DNA of 64,000 nucleotides from Verrucomicrobiia bacterium (lineage in GTDB: Bacteria; Verrucomicrobiota; Verrucomicrobiia; Limisphaerales; Pedosphaeraceae): positions 1 to 64,000 of the forward strand of contig DATAUW010000024.1 of assembly GCA_036268055.1 (NCBI GenBank), given 5' to 3'. Below are positions 16,040-24,583 of the stretch, one piece after another. Position numbers and translations under genes: made by a program. Position 1 is the stretch's first letter. Each line of letters opens with the position of its first letter. The notes under the pieces were generated by a model that did not search any database, was not told where the DNA came from, and was given only the letters and a program-made list of their open reading frames with translations.

Positions 16040-16109
16040 AAAAATACTATTAGTTGATTAATAAATGTTAACGGCTGCGAATCGGAATAATTCAGAGCCG
16101 CTTTCGACT

Positions 16110-16126
16110 TTGCAGGAAAGGTGCCA
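16110..16126 (-). promoter_or_regulatory. Sigma-54-like -24/-12 promoter (site E)
   Basis: The minus strand reads TGGCACCTTTCCTGCAA: full TGGCAC, GG-N10-GC, and the best -12 match of the set (CTGCA against TTGCA). The predicted start near 16100 gives a leader of about 60 bases to the CBM48 gene. Confidence 0.6.
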
Positions 16127-16170
16127 CATGGGAGATTTTCATTTTCCTTCGCGAATTGAAGTTTTTCGTA

Positions 16171-16235
16171 CCGCAAGGTGCGAACTTACCTGCCGCAAAT
16201 CGCAAAAATGACCTTGCTTTTTTTGCGTTTTGCAA
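16171..16235 (-). promoter_or_regulatory. Activator-type palindromes (site E)
   Basis: CCGCAAGGTGCGA (16171-16183) and TTGCGTTTTGCAA (16223-16235) each match TYGCA-N3-TGCRA with one mismatch. A weaker copy, CCGCAAATCGCAA, lies at 16193-16205. They sit about 45-110 bases upstream of the site E promoter. Confidence 0.45.
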
Positions 16236-16267
16236 ACGAACCCCATCGGGGAAAAACTTCATCCTGA

Positions 16268-16444
16268 CGGACCGCGGGTCTATGACCCGCAGCCAAGGTT
16301 TACACGGTCCAAGTCGCTCACGACTCCATCCACCACAACACTCAATTTTCCGGCGTATCAAAATTGGGATTTCCATACACATTTGCCCAATCGAAAACGG
16401 CAATCTTCACGCCAGTTGCTGCGGGTCACGGACCCGCGGTCACA
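16268..16444. repeat. BIME-like pair of inverted palindromes
   Basis: Each end holds a GCGGGTC-N3-GACCCGC palindrome (16274-16290 and 16421-16437). The wider ends, GACCGCGGGTC...GACCCGCAGC, are inverted relative to each other, so the whole ~175-base segment has inverted termini. No reading frame inside looks coding. This fits a REP/BIME or small non-autonomous element and fills most of the 521-base gap 16040-16560 beside the site E promoter and palindromes. Confidence 0.5.
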
Positions 16445-16560
16445 AAGGATTCGACGGTCACAAACCGCCGCGACAGTTCTCACTCACTAGACAACTTGCC
16501 GCTCGCGGCTATACTTCGCCTTACCGTTGGCCGCGCCGCGCGCGTTTTTGCTGACGCACT

Positions 16561-18711
16561 ATGCTGCATCGTTTTCGGCATCGCATTGTCATTCCGGTTG
16601 TCATTCTATGGCTGCTACTCACGATTTCGGGAATCGCCGTGCGCGTGGTGGTTTGGAAACGCCTTTCCCGCAGCCTCGATGCTTCGGGGGATGCCACCTA
16701 TCTCGAAGACGCCTTAAGCGAACTCACTAGCGCATTGCAGGATGCCGACGACAGCCAACGTGGTTATCTGCTCACGGGAAATGAAGGTTACCTCGAACCT
16801 TTCAATGACACCAAAGCGAACCTCTCCGCCGATTTCAAAAAACTCGCCGACACCGCGCATCAGGACGCCAGTTTGGAAAAAGATCTGGCCGCATTGCGTG
16901 ATTTGGTGAATCTCAAAATGGCGGAACTGGATGAGACGATCAAATTGCGCCACGACAAAGGATTGAAAGAGGCTCTTACTGAAGTCAACGCGGGCAAGGG
17001 CCGCGAGTCTTCGGAAAAAATCCGCAAAGTCATGTGGCGGATGCGCGAGCGGCGTCAGAACATTTTCTCCAGCGCCTGGGCCAACACCCGCCAAAATCTT
17101 GAACTCCTCCAGCGCATCGGCCAGGCAGTCGGTTTTCTTGGCTTGGGAGCGGGCATCTTCGCGCTTTATCTTGTGCGCGTGAGTTTTGTCCAGGAGCGCG
17201 CCCGGTGGAGATTGCTGGAGGAAAAATTGCGCGCGGAAAAAATTGCCACTGAGAAAACCGCCTACCTTGCGGACTTGAGCCACGAGTTGCGCACGCCGAT
17301 GAATGCCATCCTCGGCTTCGGCGAATTATTGCAGGGCGAAAAGCTGACCCCGCGCCAGGCGCAATATGTCCACGCCATTCGTTCCAGCGGCAGCGGATTG
17401 TTGCAGTTGATTAACGATGTGCTGGATCTTTCAAAACTCGAAGCCGGAAAATTGGAATTGCATCTCGAACCTGCCGACCTGCGGGAAGTCGGCGAGTTCA
17501 TCCGCACAATGTTTGCCCAACAAGCCGCCGCGAAATCTTTGGAACTCAGGATCGCGGTGGACGGCTTGCCTCGGGCGTTGCTGCTCGATCGCCTGCGTCT
17601 GCGCCAAGTGCTCGTCAACCTGGTCGGCAACGCGATCAAATTCACCGCCAAGGGCCACGTCGCATTGCGGGCGCGCTGGGAACCGCTGGCCGAAGACCGC
17701 AGCCGCGGCACTTTGAACATTGAAGTCGAAGACACCGGCATCGGCATCCCGCCCGAAAAACATAACGAAGTTTTCAAACCATTCGTTCAGGCCGCCACCC
17801 AGCAACAAAGCCAGGGAACCGGTCTTGGCCTGAGCATCGTCAAACGCCTCACGCTCGCGATGGGCGGCAACGTCACGCTGCAAAGCAGTCCGGGCGAAGG
17901 CGCGATTTTCCGCCTTTGCTTCGCGGAGGTTGCCGTCTCCTCGCGCGTGCCCATAACGGATGTTCTGGCCACCGGCACACAGGTTGATTTCAACGATTTT
18001 TCTCCCGCAAAAATTCTCGTGGCGGATGATAACAAAACGAACCGCGAACTCATCTCCGGTTTGTTTGCCGATTCCCTTCATCGTTTGCACTTCGCGGCAA
18101 ATGGCCAGGAAGCTCTCGCGCTGATCGCCGAAGAACGGCCTGACCTCGTCCTCCTGGACATTCGCATGCCGGTGCTTGACGGCCGCGCGACGCTGGCGGA
18201 CATCCGCAAACGTCCCGAGCTTGCATCGCTCCCGGTCATTGCCGTCAGCGCGTCCACGCACGCCGATGACGACGCCCATCTGGCCGCGCGCTTCAACGGC
18301 TTCATGCGTAAACCATTTTCACGGCAGGCGCTCTATCAGCAACTCGCCCGTTTTTTGCCGCGCTCACCCCGGCAGCCGAAACTTGCTCCGTCAACCGCCG
18401 CACCGCCGCCAGCGCCATTACCCTCCGCTCAAGTCACCAGCGCCGATAGTCGCGATGCCGCCGCTGAATTGCTGGCCTTGCACCGTGAAAAATGGCCGCG
18501 ATTGCGCGACACGTTGGCGATAAATGAAACACTCGCTTTTGCGCAAAAAATAAGACACATTGGACAAACCATGCAGTTGCAACCATTGATAACCTACGCC
18601 GACCGGCTGGCCATCGAAGCCGAGACGTACGCCATAAAAGATTTGGAACGCACGCTGGCGGAATTTCCCTTGCTCATCGCGCCGATCGAACAAAGAGAGT
18701 GCCTGCAATGA
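16561..18711 (+). CDS. CHASE3 membrane hybrid histidine kinase
   Basis: 716 residues. TM1 (8-32), extracytoplasmic CHASE3 domain (about 35-180; signature DADDSQRGYLLTGNEGYLEPF split across 61-81), TM2 (187-210), HisKA with H241 (LSHELRTPMN), ATPase with DTGIGI (391-396) and GTGLGL (419-424), and a receiver (about 483-600) with D533 (LLDIRMP) and K584. A proline-rich linker leads to a helical tail (630-716) that might replace an Hpt domain, though no Hpt histidine motif is evident. The stop codon overlaps the next gene's ATG, so the two are translated together. No Shine-Dalgarno is obvious, and an upstream start cannot be excluded. Confidence 0.88.
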   Translation: MLHRFRHRIVIPVVILWLLLTISGIAVRVVVWKRLSRSLDASGDATYLEDALSELTSALQDADDSQRGYLLTGNEGYLEPFNDTKANLSADFKKLADTAHQDASLEKDLAALRDLVNLKMAELDETIKLRHDKGLKEALTEVNAGKGRESSEKIRKVMWRMRERRQNIFSSAWANTRQNLELLQRIGQAVGFLGLGAGIFALYLVRVSFVQERARWRLLEEKLRAEKIATEKTAYLADLSHELRTPMNAILGFGELLQGEKLTPRQAQYVHAIRSSGSGLLQLINDVLDLSKLEAGKLELHLEPADLREVGEFIRTMFAQQAAAKSLELRIAVDGLPRALLLDRLRLRQVLVNLVGNAIKFTAKGHVALRARWEPLAEDRSRGTLNIEVEDTGIGIPPEKHNEVFKPFVQAATQQQSQGTGLGLSIVKRLTLAMGGNVTLQSSPGEGAIFRLCFAEVAVSSRVPITDVLATGTQVDFNDFSPAKILVADDNKTNRELISGLFADSLHRLHFAANGQEALALIAEERPDLVLLDIRMPVLDGRATLADIRKRPELASLPVIAVSASTHADDDAHLAARFNGFMRKPFSRQALYQQLARFLPRSPRQPKLAPSTAAPPPAPLPSAQVTSADSRDAAAELLALHREKWPRLRDTLAINETLAFAQKIRHIGQTMQLQPLITYADRLAIEAETYAIKDLERTLAEFPLLIAPIEQRECLQ

Positions 18712-19820
18712 CCCTGCGCGACATCACCGATACGACCGCGACCGATTGCCTGCTGGTCATTGACGATCAGGAAGCCAATATCCAGTTGCTTGGCTCCTTG
18801 CTTGGCAAAATGGGTTTTGAAATCCTTCCCGCCACCAATGCCGACGAAGCCATCAAACGCCTCAACGCCCGCCGGCCCGATTTGATTCTGCTCGATCTCA
18901 TCATGCCGGGCCTCGACGGATTTCAAGTCTGCAAACGCATCCAGGAAAATCCCGATTGGGCGGAAATCCCGGTAATCTTTCTCTCCGCTTCCGATGACAA
19001 GAATCTTGTCGTGCGCGCCCTTGAAAGCGGCGGCGTGGATTACATCACCAAACCGTTCAACAAACTCGAGTTAATCTCGCGCATTCGCACGCACTTGATG
19101 TTGCAAACCACGCGCCAGCATTTGAAACAGCTCGCGCAGGACAAGGAAGAAATGATCGGGATGATCTCGCATCATCTTCAGAACCACTTGGCTGGCATGA
19201 ACATGAGTGCCCAACTCCTGCTCGACCGCGCCCAAAGCCATTCCGACTCGAAGATTCTTTTGATGGCGGAAAACATCCGCAGTTCGAGTATGCAGATGCG
19301 CGCGTTCGTCAAATCATTCTTGGCCAATGCCGCCGCTGACCACGGCTTGCATTTAAAGTTGGAAAACGTCAACCTATCCGCCTCCGCCTCGCGTGCCGTC
19401 GCACGTTACGCCGATGCCGCCAAGGCCAAAAACATCAAATTAATCGCCCAACCCTGCGCCGAAAACGCTTCCGCCCGCGCCGACGCCGCCGCGCTCGACC
19501 AAGTGCTCGACAATTTAATCTCCAACGCCATCAAATTTTCCCCGCCGGAAAAAGAAATCACCATATCCGTCCGCCGGAACGCGCACATCGTGGAATGCGA
19601 AGTCCGCGATCACGGCCCCGGCTTTACTCCCGAAGATCAAGTGCGGATGTTTCACCGCTACGCCCGCCTCTCCGCGCGTCCCACCGGCGGCGAGCCCTCG
19701 ACCGGCCTCGGCCTCAGCATCGCCCAAAAGCTCGTTCGCGGCATGGGCGGCGAACTCACCTGCAACAACGCTCCCGATCACGGCGCCGTTTTCATCTTGC
19801 GATTGCCCCACGCCGGATGA
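18708..19820 (+). CDS. REC-HisKA-HATPase histidine kinase
   Basis: 370 residues from the ATG that forms an ATGA overlap with the preceding gene's stop; a GAGAG ribosome-binding site lies 9 bases upstream. A GTG three codons earlier is the alternative. The receiver (about 12-130) has D63 (LLDLIMPGLDG) and K115 (TKP). The H box MISHHLQNHL carries H155. The ATPase domain shows LDNLISNAIKF, DHGPGF and STGLGLSI. Soluble. Coupling to the CHASE3 hybrid kinase suggests phosphoryl transfer between them; the stand-alone receiver at 19889 follows 68 bases on and is a likely downstream partner. Confidence 0.9.
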   Translation: MTLRDITDTTATDCLLVIDDQEANIQLLGSLLGKMGFEILPATNADEAIKRLNARRPDLILLDLIMPGLDGFQVCKRIQENPDWAEIPVIFLSASDDKNLVVRALESGGVDYITKPFNKLELISRIRTHLMLQTTRQHLKQLAQDKEEMIGMISHHLQNHLAGMNMSAQLLLDRAQSHSDSKILLMAENIRSSSMQMRAFVKSFLANAAADHGLHLKLENVNLSASASRAVARYADAAKAKNIKLIAQPCAENASARADAAALDQVLDNLISNAIKFSPPEKEITISVRRNAHIVECEVRDHGPGFTPEDQVRMFHRYARLSARPTGGEPSTGLGLSIAQKLVRGMGGELTCNNAPDHGAVFILRLPHAG

Positions 19821-19888
19821 GATTATATTCATCTGTGCCAATCATTTATCGGTTGAGTATAAAATTTTTTAATGTATAACCACTCGCG

Positions 19889-20317
19889 ATGAAATCCGTT
19901 CTGCTCGTCGAAGATAATGAAGACGATGTTTTTTTCATGAAAATGGCGTGCCAACGTACTGGAATCCCCCATTCTCTTCAGATTGTGAACGACGGCGATG
20001 CCGCCATCCATTACCTCGCGGGCGACGGCATTTACGCAGACCGCATCAAACATCCCCTGCCCAATCTGGTTTTTCTCGACATCAAGCTTCCCAAGAAAAA
20101 CGGCCACGAAGTCCTCGAATGGATTCGCGCCCAGCCCGGCATGAAAAATCTCCCCGTCGTCATGCTTACCAGTTCTTTGGACATGTCCGATGTCAATCGC
20201 GCCTATCAACTCGGCGTCACCTCCTACCTGCGCAAACTCGTCGGCCCCGCCGAATTCGGCCAGGGCGTCCGCGTCATCCTCAAATACTGGCTTGAGCTGA
20301 ACATCGCCCTCACCTAA
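19889..20317 (+). CDS. Rcp1-like stand-alone response regulator
   Basis: 142 residues, one receiver: E8/D9 acidic pair, D64 phospho-acceptor (FLDIKLP), T/S switch LTSS and K116. It contains the Rcp1-type insertion GDGIYADRIKHPLPN. It is a close paralogue of the receiver at 25975, with a nearly identical C-terminus (VRVILKYWLxLNI), and the DNA there is also nearly identical. A promoter-like TTGAGT-16-TATAAC at 19853-19880 would start transcription almost at the ATG, implying a leaderless message; no Shine-Dalgarno is seen. Probably the output or relay partner of the two kinases upstream. Confidence 0.88.
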   Translation: MKSVLLVEDNEDDVFFMKMACQRTGIPHSLQIVNDGDAAIHYLAGDGIYADRIKHPLPNLVFLDIKLPKKNGHEVLEWIRAQPGMKNLPVVMLTSSLDMSDVNRAYQLGVTSYLRKLVGPAEFGQGVRVILKYWLELNIALT

Positions 20318-20531
20318 GCCCGTCCTCGCGCAACGTCTTCACTCTGCCCGATTTTAGCCACCGATCGAACACGGTCATAGGTAATCGTGCCGCAAGGTGT
20401 TGCCACGTCTTGTGCTAAGAGCAAATGGAAAGGAAAGTTGTTGATTAGGACGCTTAAACAAGTTGATAATTTTGCAATTTTGAGACGTTTGAGTTCTTTC
20501 GCGATGAATTCCGAAATGATAAAATCCCGGC

Positions 20532-21557
20532 ATGCCTAATCACCTGGAAGATTTCGTGGCTGCTCAAATGCAAAAGCACCCTATTTCAGGGCTGTCTCTC
20601 GCCGTCGTCGGCGAAGGCAAAATCGCCCAAACTCTATGTTTTGGATTCACAGATCAAACCGGAAAATCACCGGTATCCGCCTCTACGTTGTTCCAGGCCG
20701 CTTCGGTCAGTAAATGTCTCGCCGCTTTGGCGGCGTTGCGGTTAGTGGATCAAGGGCAACTCTCCCTGGACGCGGATGTGAATTCCAAATTACAGTCATG
20801 GAAAATCCCAGCCAACCAGTTCCTCAAACAGGAGCAGGTCACGTTACGCCGGTTGCTTTGCCACAATGCCGGCATTACCGTCCACGGTTTTTCAGGTTAT
20901 GTTGCTGGCCTGCCAATTCCCACACTCGAGCAGATTTTCAACGGCACGCCACCCGCCAATAATCCTGCGATCCGCGTTGACGCCATTCCCGGCGCAAATC
21001 CCCGATATTCCGGCGGTGGCTACGTCGTGCTGCAACAGCTTCTCATGGATGTTCTCGACCGGCCCTTTCCTGAATTGATGCAATCATTGGTTTTGCACCC
21101 GCTGGGTATGTCATCCAGCACCTTCGATCAGCCGTTGCACCCATCCCTTTTATCAAATGCCGCGACGGGCCATTCTCAAAGCGGAAAACCAATTCTTGGT
21201 GGCGCACATCTTTATCCCGAAATGGCGGCTGCCGGGCTTTGGACCACCCCATCCGATCTCGCCCGCTTTGTTATAGGCGTCCAGCAATCATTCACCGCCC
21301 AATCTGATTCTATACTTTCCCTCAAAATTGCCCGCGAGATGCTCACTCCCCAGGCTGCGAGGTTTGGCTTGGGGCCGACAATCGTTGGAAATGGCAACAC
21401 ATTACAATTCCTTCATTCCGGACGGAACGCCGGATTTGATGCTGTCCTGGTGGCCAGTGTCGAAACCGGAAAAGGCGTGGTGATTATGATTAATGCGAAT
21501 GCCGATCCCAAAGCGCTGAACTCGATTTTAAAGGTTGTCATCAATGAATTCCATTAA
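20532..21557 (+). CDS. Serine hydrolase, class C beta-lactamase/esterase family
   Basis: 341 residues of the beta-lactamase-related serine hydrolase fold. The catalytic SxxK is SVSK (S58-K61). The second motif is YSGGGY (Y159), where Tyr acts as general base and the usual Asn is Gly. A C-terminal HSGRNAGFD gives the HxG motif. No signal peptide is visible, so the enzyme may be cytoplasmic, pointing to an esterase or peptidase role rather than antibiotic resistance. It stands alone, preceded by a 214-base gap with no clear promoter, and converges with the glycosidase gene at 21653. The substrate cannot be told from sequence. Confidence 0.85.
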   Translation: MPNHLEDFVAAQMQKHPISGLSLAVVGEGKIAQTLCFGFTDQTGKSPVSASTLFQAASVSKCLAALAALRLVDQGQLSLDADVNSKLQSWKIPANQFLKQEQVTLRRLLCHNAGITVHGFSGYVAGLPIPTLEQIFNGTPPANNPAIRVDAIPGANPRYSGGGYVVLQQLLMDVLDRPFPELMQSLVLHPLGMSSSTFDQPLHPSLLSNAATGHSQSGKPILGGAHLYPEMAAAGLWTTPSDLARFVIGVQQSFTAQSDSILSLKIAREMLTPQAARFGLGPTIVGNGNTLQFLHSGRNAGFDAVLVASVETGKGVVIMINANADPKALNSILKVVINEFH

Positions 21558-21652
21558 GACCTTACAAGAGTGTCCGCGGCATTTTTGAACGCTAGTGGTG
21601 ACAGTTGGTCCGTATATTTTCATCAATTTATTCAAAGGTTGCTTTTTCCAAA

Positions 21653-23788
21653 TTATTCCTTGAGGGCCAAAGCGCCCTTTTCATTAGCATTGATAGTGAA
21701 TCTTTCCCCGCGAAACGAAACCTGAAGCAACCTGCCAGTAAACGGTCTTGGCGTCTGCGGATCAGCCAGAATGGTTTTTCCGTTCACTGACGGTGCGAAA
21801 CCGAAAAAAGTGCTGATGACAATATCGCCAAAGGCGGCGCCGCTGATGCACTCCTTCATGCAGCCATCGCGCTCGGCAATTCGTACCGGCGCATCATATT
21901 GGTCGCGCCGCGGCCCGTAAAATTCCCGCGCCTGCGCGAACGGCCCTTCTTTGGTCACCTCTGCCGTACGGCAATAAAAATCAAATGCGTTGCCCGAAAA
22001 ACCGAGCCGCCACATCGTCCCCACCGTGAGTGCCGGCCAGCCATCATAAGCACCCATCGGGCCATGGTCGGGTCGGTCGGAAACGGCGGCGGCGGCGTCT
22101 TTCAGGCTCATCGCGCGCATCCAATCGCGCATGAGAAGCTCGCGCTCGACAAAACCCGTCATTTCACGGCGCATGCCCGGCGCAAGGTCGCCGGAAAGTG
22201 CGTTGCCAACATAGATGTAATCAACGCAATGCCGCAGTTCGACACGCCGTCCGTCGTTGTGCAAACCATACCAGACGCCGTCGCCGGGTTTGTAAAGCGA
22301 TAGCACGGCGGGCAAAAGTCTTTCCGCATCGTCGCGCAGTTCCCCGGCACGGGCGGTATTGCCTTTCAGTTCCTGCAGGGCGGCATCCTGACGCATCATC
22401 CAGACATTTTGCGCGTTACAGGAGGCGACGCGGCCGATATAGGCGGGCGCGCATTCAAGCAGGTTCCGGTTTTCTCCATAGTCCGCCAAAGGGCTGTCCG
22501 TGTGGACGAGAGTTTTCCAGTCCGTGGCCATTTCATCCATGCACTGAAGCACGGTTTTGCCGTTCTCCAGTTTTTCGTTCAGGAAGCCAAAGTCGCCCGT
22601 GATCCGCAAATAATCGAGTGTTGTTTGAAAAATGTTGCACGCGTTGAAGGCGTAACCATTGATGTGGCTATATGTTGTCGAGTCGAAGCCGTTGGTCTGC
22701 AAAAGATTAATGGTGGTGCCATTCCGCACATTTTGGATCAGCCAGCGGCGTAAGGTTGCCTTCATGCCCACGGGTTCAAGCAGCGCCCATACGGTGCTTC
22801 CCATCGAGGCGTCCCAATAAAACTGCGTGCCCGGCGCGCGTTCGCCGCTTGTGATGAAGGAGCGCGGGGACACCGGAAACTGGGTGCGCTCCAATTCCAG
22901 CATGGTAAGGATGCCCGTGTAATAATTCCGCTTCAGCGCGGCGTTGTCCGTGACCAGCACCGGCAAGCTGCCGGAGAAATGATGATTGCCCGGCGTGAAG
23001 GCGTCAGCCCAGCGTTTCTCCCAGCATTGCTTGAATCCATCAAATTCTTCGGAAAAACCCGCCTTCCAGCGCATCATATCTGCCTGAACTTTTCGCGCAT
23101 CGGCGGCGTGCCCGTCGCCCGCGACAAATTCAATTTCTTTCCTGCCTCCCGCCGGCAGCGACATGTTCCAGCACCAGTGAATAATGCCGTGGTCATTCGT
23201 CACTGCGTCGGGTTTGACCGCGGGATAGATGACTGTCACGAAGCCCGGTCGCTGGCTCGTATTAAGCACGGATATTCCATCGGCCTGCAAACTTCCTGAA
23301 ACCGACAATACAAGTTCCACAGTCGTTTTGGCCGTGGCCGGATTGGCGATTTGAATGTGACCTAGTACGGCCCGCTGCTCGTTGATCATTCGCGTGTCCG
23401 TTTGTACGACAAGACCCGCGCAATTCGTATTGCGGCGCAAGGCGCAATAGGGATACCAGCGACATTCCGTCGCCGGATATTCCCTGCCCGCAACGGTCAG
23501 TGTGATCGGCGGATAGCCAAGGTGAAATTTTTCATCCCCACCTGCCCACAACCAATCTTCAGGATTGCAGGAAAATGAAGTCAGGTCTCGGTTGACCAAC
23601 AGCATATCATGAAAATTATTCACGTCCGGCGGATTGGCCACGTCCTTCATGAGCAGCCAATTGCCAGCCATCTCGTCGAGAAGCGGCACGCCAGCCGGCA
23701 ATGCACTCTTGCCGTGACAAAGCATGGCTGGCAACCAAACCAATACGCAGCTAAAACAAATTATTCTCCGAAGCAATGCGGATTTCAT
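21653..23788 (-). CDS. Secreted six-hairpin glycosidase-like protein
   Basis: 711 residues from the ATG MKSALL; an in-frame TTG three codons upstream is the alternative. The signal peptide covers about 1-27. The bulk looks like an (alpha/alpha)6 toroid enzyme: GTQFYWDASMGSTVWALLEP, then NVRNGTTINLLQTNG, and MGAYDGWPALTVGTMWRLGF toward the C-terminus. These recall the catalytic halves of GH63/GH37-like and other six-hairpin glycosidases with an N-terminal beta-sandwich (about 100-260). The specific family and substrate are uncertain. It is monocistronic on the minus strand. Probably periplasmic or extracellular carbohydrate degradation. Confidence 0.7.
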   Translation of the reverse strand: MKSALLRRIICFSCVLVWLPAMLCHGKSALPAGVPLLDEMAGNWLLMKDVANPPDVNNFHDMLLVNRDLTSFSCNPEDWLWAGGDEKFHLGYPPITLTVAGREYPATECRWYPYCALRRNTNCAGLVVQTDTRMINEQRAVLGHIQIANPATAKTTVELVLSVSGSLQADGISVLNTSQRPGFVTVIYPAVKPDAVTNDHGIIHWCWNMSLPAGGRKEIEFVAGDGHAADARKVQADMMRWKAGFSEEFDGFKQCWEKRWADAFTPGNHHFSGSLPVLVTDNAALKRNYYTGILTMLELERTQFPVSPRSFITSGERAPGTQFYWDASMGSTVWALLEPVGMKATLRRWLIQNVRNGTTINLLQTNGFDSTTYSHINGYAFNACNIFQTTLDYLRITGDFGFLNEKLENGKTVLQCMDEMATDWKTLVHTDSPLADYGENRNLLECAPAYIGRVASCNAQNVWMMRQDAALQELKGNTARAGELRDDAERLLPAVLSLYKPGDGVWYGLHNDGRRVELRHCVDYIYVGNALSGDLAPGMRREMTGFVERELLMRDWMRAMSLKDAAAAVSDRPDHGPMGAYDGWPALTVGTMWRLGFSGNAFDFYCRTAEVTKEGPFAQAREFYGPRRDQYDAPVRIAERDGCMKECISGAAFGDIVISTFFGFAPSVNGKTILADPQTPRPFTGRLLQVSFRGERFTINANEKGALALKE

Positions 23789-24021
23789 TTTCTTCAATGA
23801 TTTCAGTTGAGGGGCTCAATTTCAAGCAACCTGCTCTTTGTAACAAAATTCCTCCAACTTAAGCCCCGTTCCCAAGCATCCAAACATCCCACCACTTCTC
23901 ATTAACCCTCATCTTTAGTTGACGGAACCCAACACATCCTCACCGCCACAACCGCTTCAGCGGTTTCCCGCCGGAATCATCCTCCTTTCCCTATGTTCAA
24001 TCCGTGGCAAAAAAGTCAGTC

Positions 24022-24064
24022 TCGCATTTTGCAACACCTTCTATTTGATTCTTGCATAATGCGG
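24022..24064 (+). promoter_or_regulatory. Activator-type palindromes (site F)
   Basis: TCGCATTTTGCAA (24022-24034) is a perfect TYGCA-N3-TGCRA palindrome; TTGCATAATGCGG (24052-24064) has one mismatch. Centres are 30 bases apart (about three helical turns), 50-80 bases upstream of the site F promoter. Confidence 0.5.
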
Positions 24065-24106
24065 CTGTAAACTCTTCAAAAACCTCTGCCAGTGGCACTT
24101 TTACAG

Positions 24107-24123
24107 TGGCACGATTCCAGCAA
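24107..24123 (+). promoter_or_regulatory. Sigma-54-like -24/-12 promoter (site F)
   Basis: TGGCACGATTCCAGCAA carries the full -24 consensus TGGCACG and GG-N10-GC spacing. A second TGGCAC lies 14 bases upstream without a -12 partner. The predicted start near 24133 gives an 82-base leader to the DUF883 gene. It is the only promoter-like element seen for the cluster DUF883 - NtrC-type activator - receiver. The rest of the 426-base gap 23789-24214 shows only the palindromes at 24022-24064. Confidence 0.6.
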
Positions 24124-24214
24124 TGACAAATTCAGTCCATGCCAGTCGTCGTGCTGACCCGGTGCGAGGCTGGTGCAACCGAAAAAGTTTAACCAAAGAA
24201 TAGAGGATATTAAA

Positions 24215-24511
24215 ATGAGCAAAGATACCAACGGCATCAAGGAAGCCACCCAAAATATCGCCGACGATACCCGCGAACTTCTCGCCGCCACCGCCGATGT
24301 CGCCGAAGAAAAAGTTGTCGAGGCCCGCAATCGCCTCCTCGCCGCGCTCGACGCCGCCAAGGACACGTACATGGTCGTCCAAAAGAAGGCCATCAAGACG
24401 GCCAAGGCCACCGACAAAGCCATCCACGAAAAACCCTATCAAGCCATGGGTATTGCCTTTGGCCTGGGTGCGTTGGTCGGCTATCTCATCGCCCGTCGCA
24501 ACAGCAAATAA
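24215..24511 (+). CDS. DUF883 (ElaB/YqjD-type) membrane-anchored protein
   Basis: 98 residues. A long amphipathic helix with KEATQNIADDTRELLAA and an Ala/Lys/Asp-rich continuation leads to a C-terminal glycine-rich membrane helix (AMGIAFGLGALVGYLIA) and an RR-containing tail. This is the DUF883 layout; E. coli ElaB and YqjD are inner-membrane, ribosome- or stress-associated proteins. The start was set at MSKDTNG because GAGGA sits 8 bases upstream; a longer in-frame start at 24173 lacks one. It is followed 72 bases later by the sigma-54 activator gene and preceded by a sigma-54-like promoter. Confidence 0.88.
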   Translation: MSKDTNGIKEATQNIADDTRELLAATADVAEEKVVEARNRLLAALDAAKDTYMVVQKKAIKTAKATDKAIHEKPYQAMGIAFGLGALVGYLIARRNSK

Positions 24512-24583
24512 TCAATCTCGCGATTCATCGGGCCAGCCGCCCGGTGAATCATTCCGGCAAACAACCTCGCCCAGTAAATAATT

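Noticed and set aside
20532-21557. Antibiotic-resistance beta-lactamase
   Set aside because: The fold and SxxK motif fit, but there is no signal peptide, YxN is replaced by YSG, and there is no resistance context; a general serine hydrolase call is safer.
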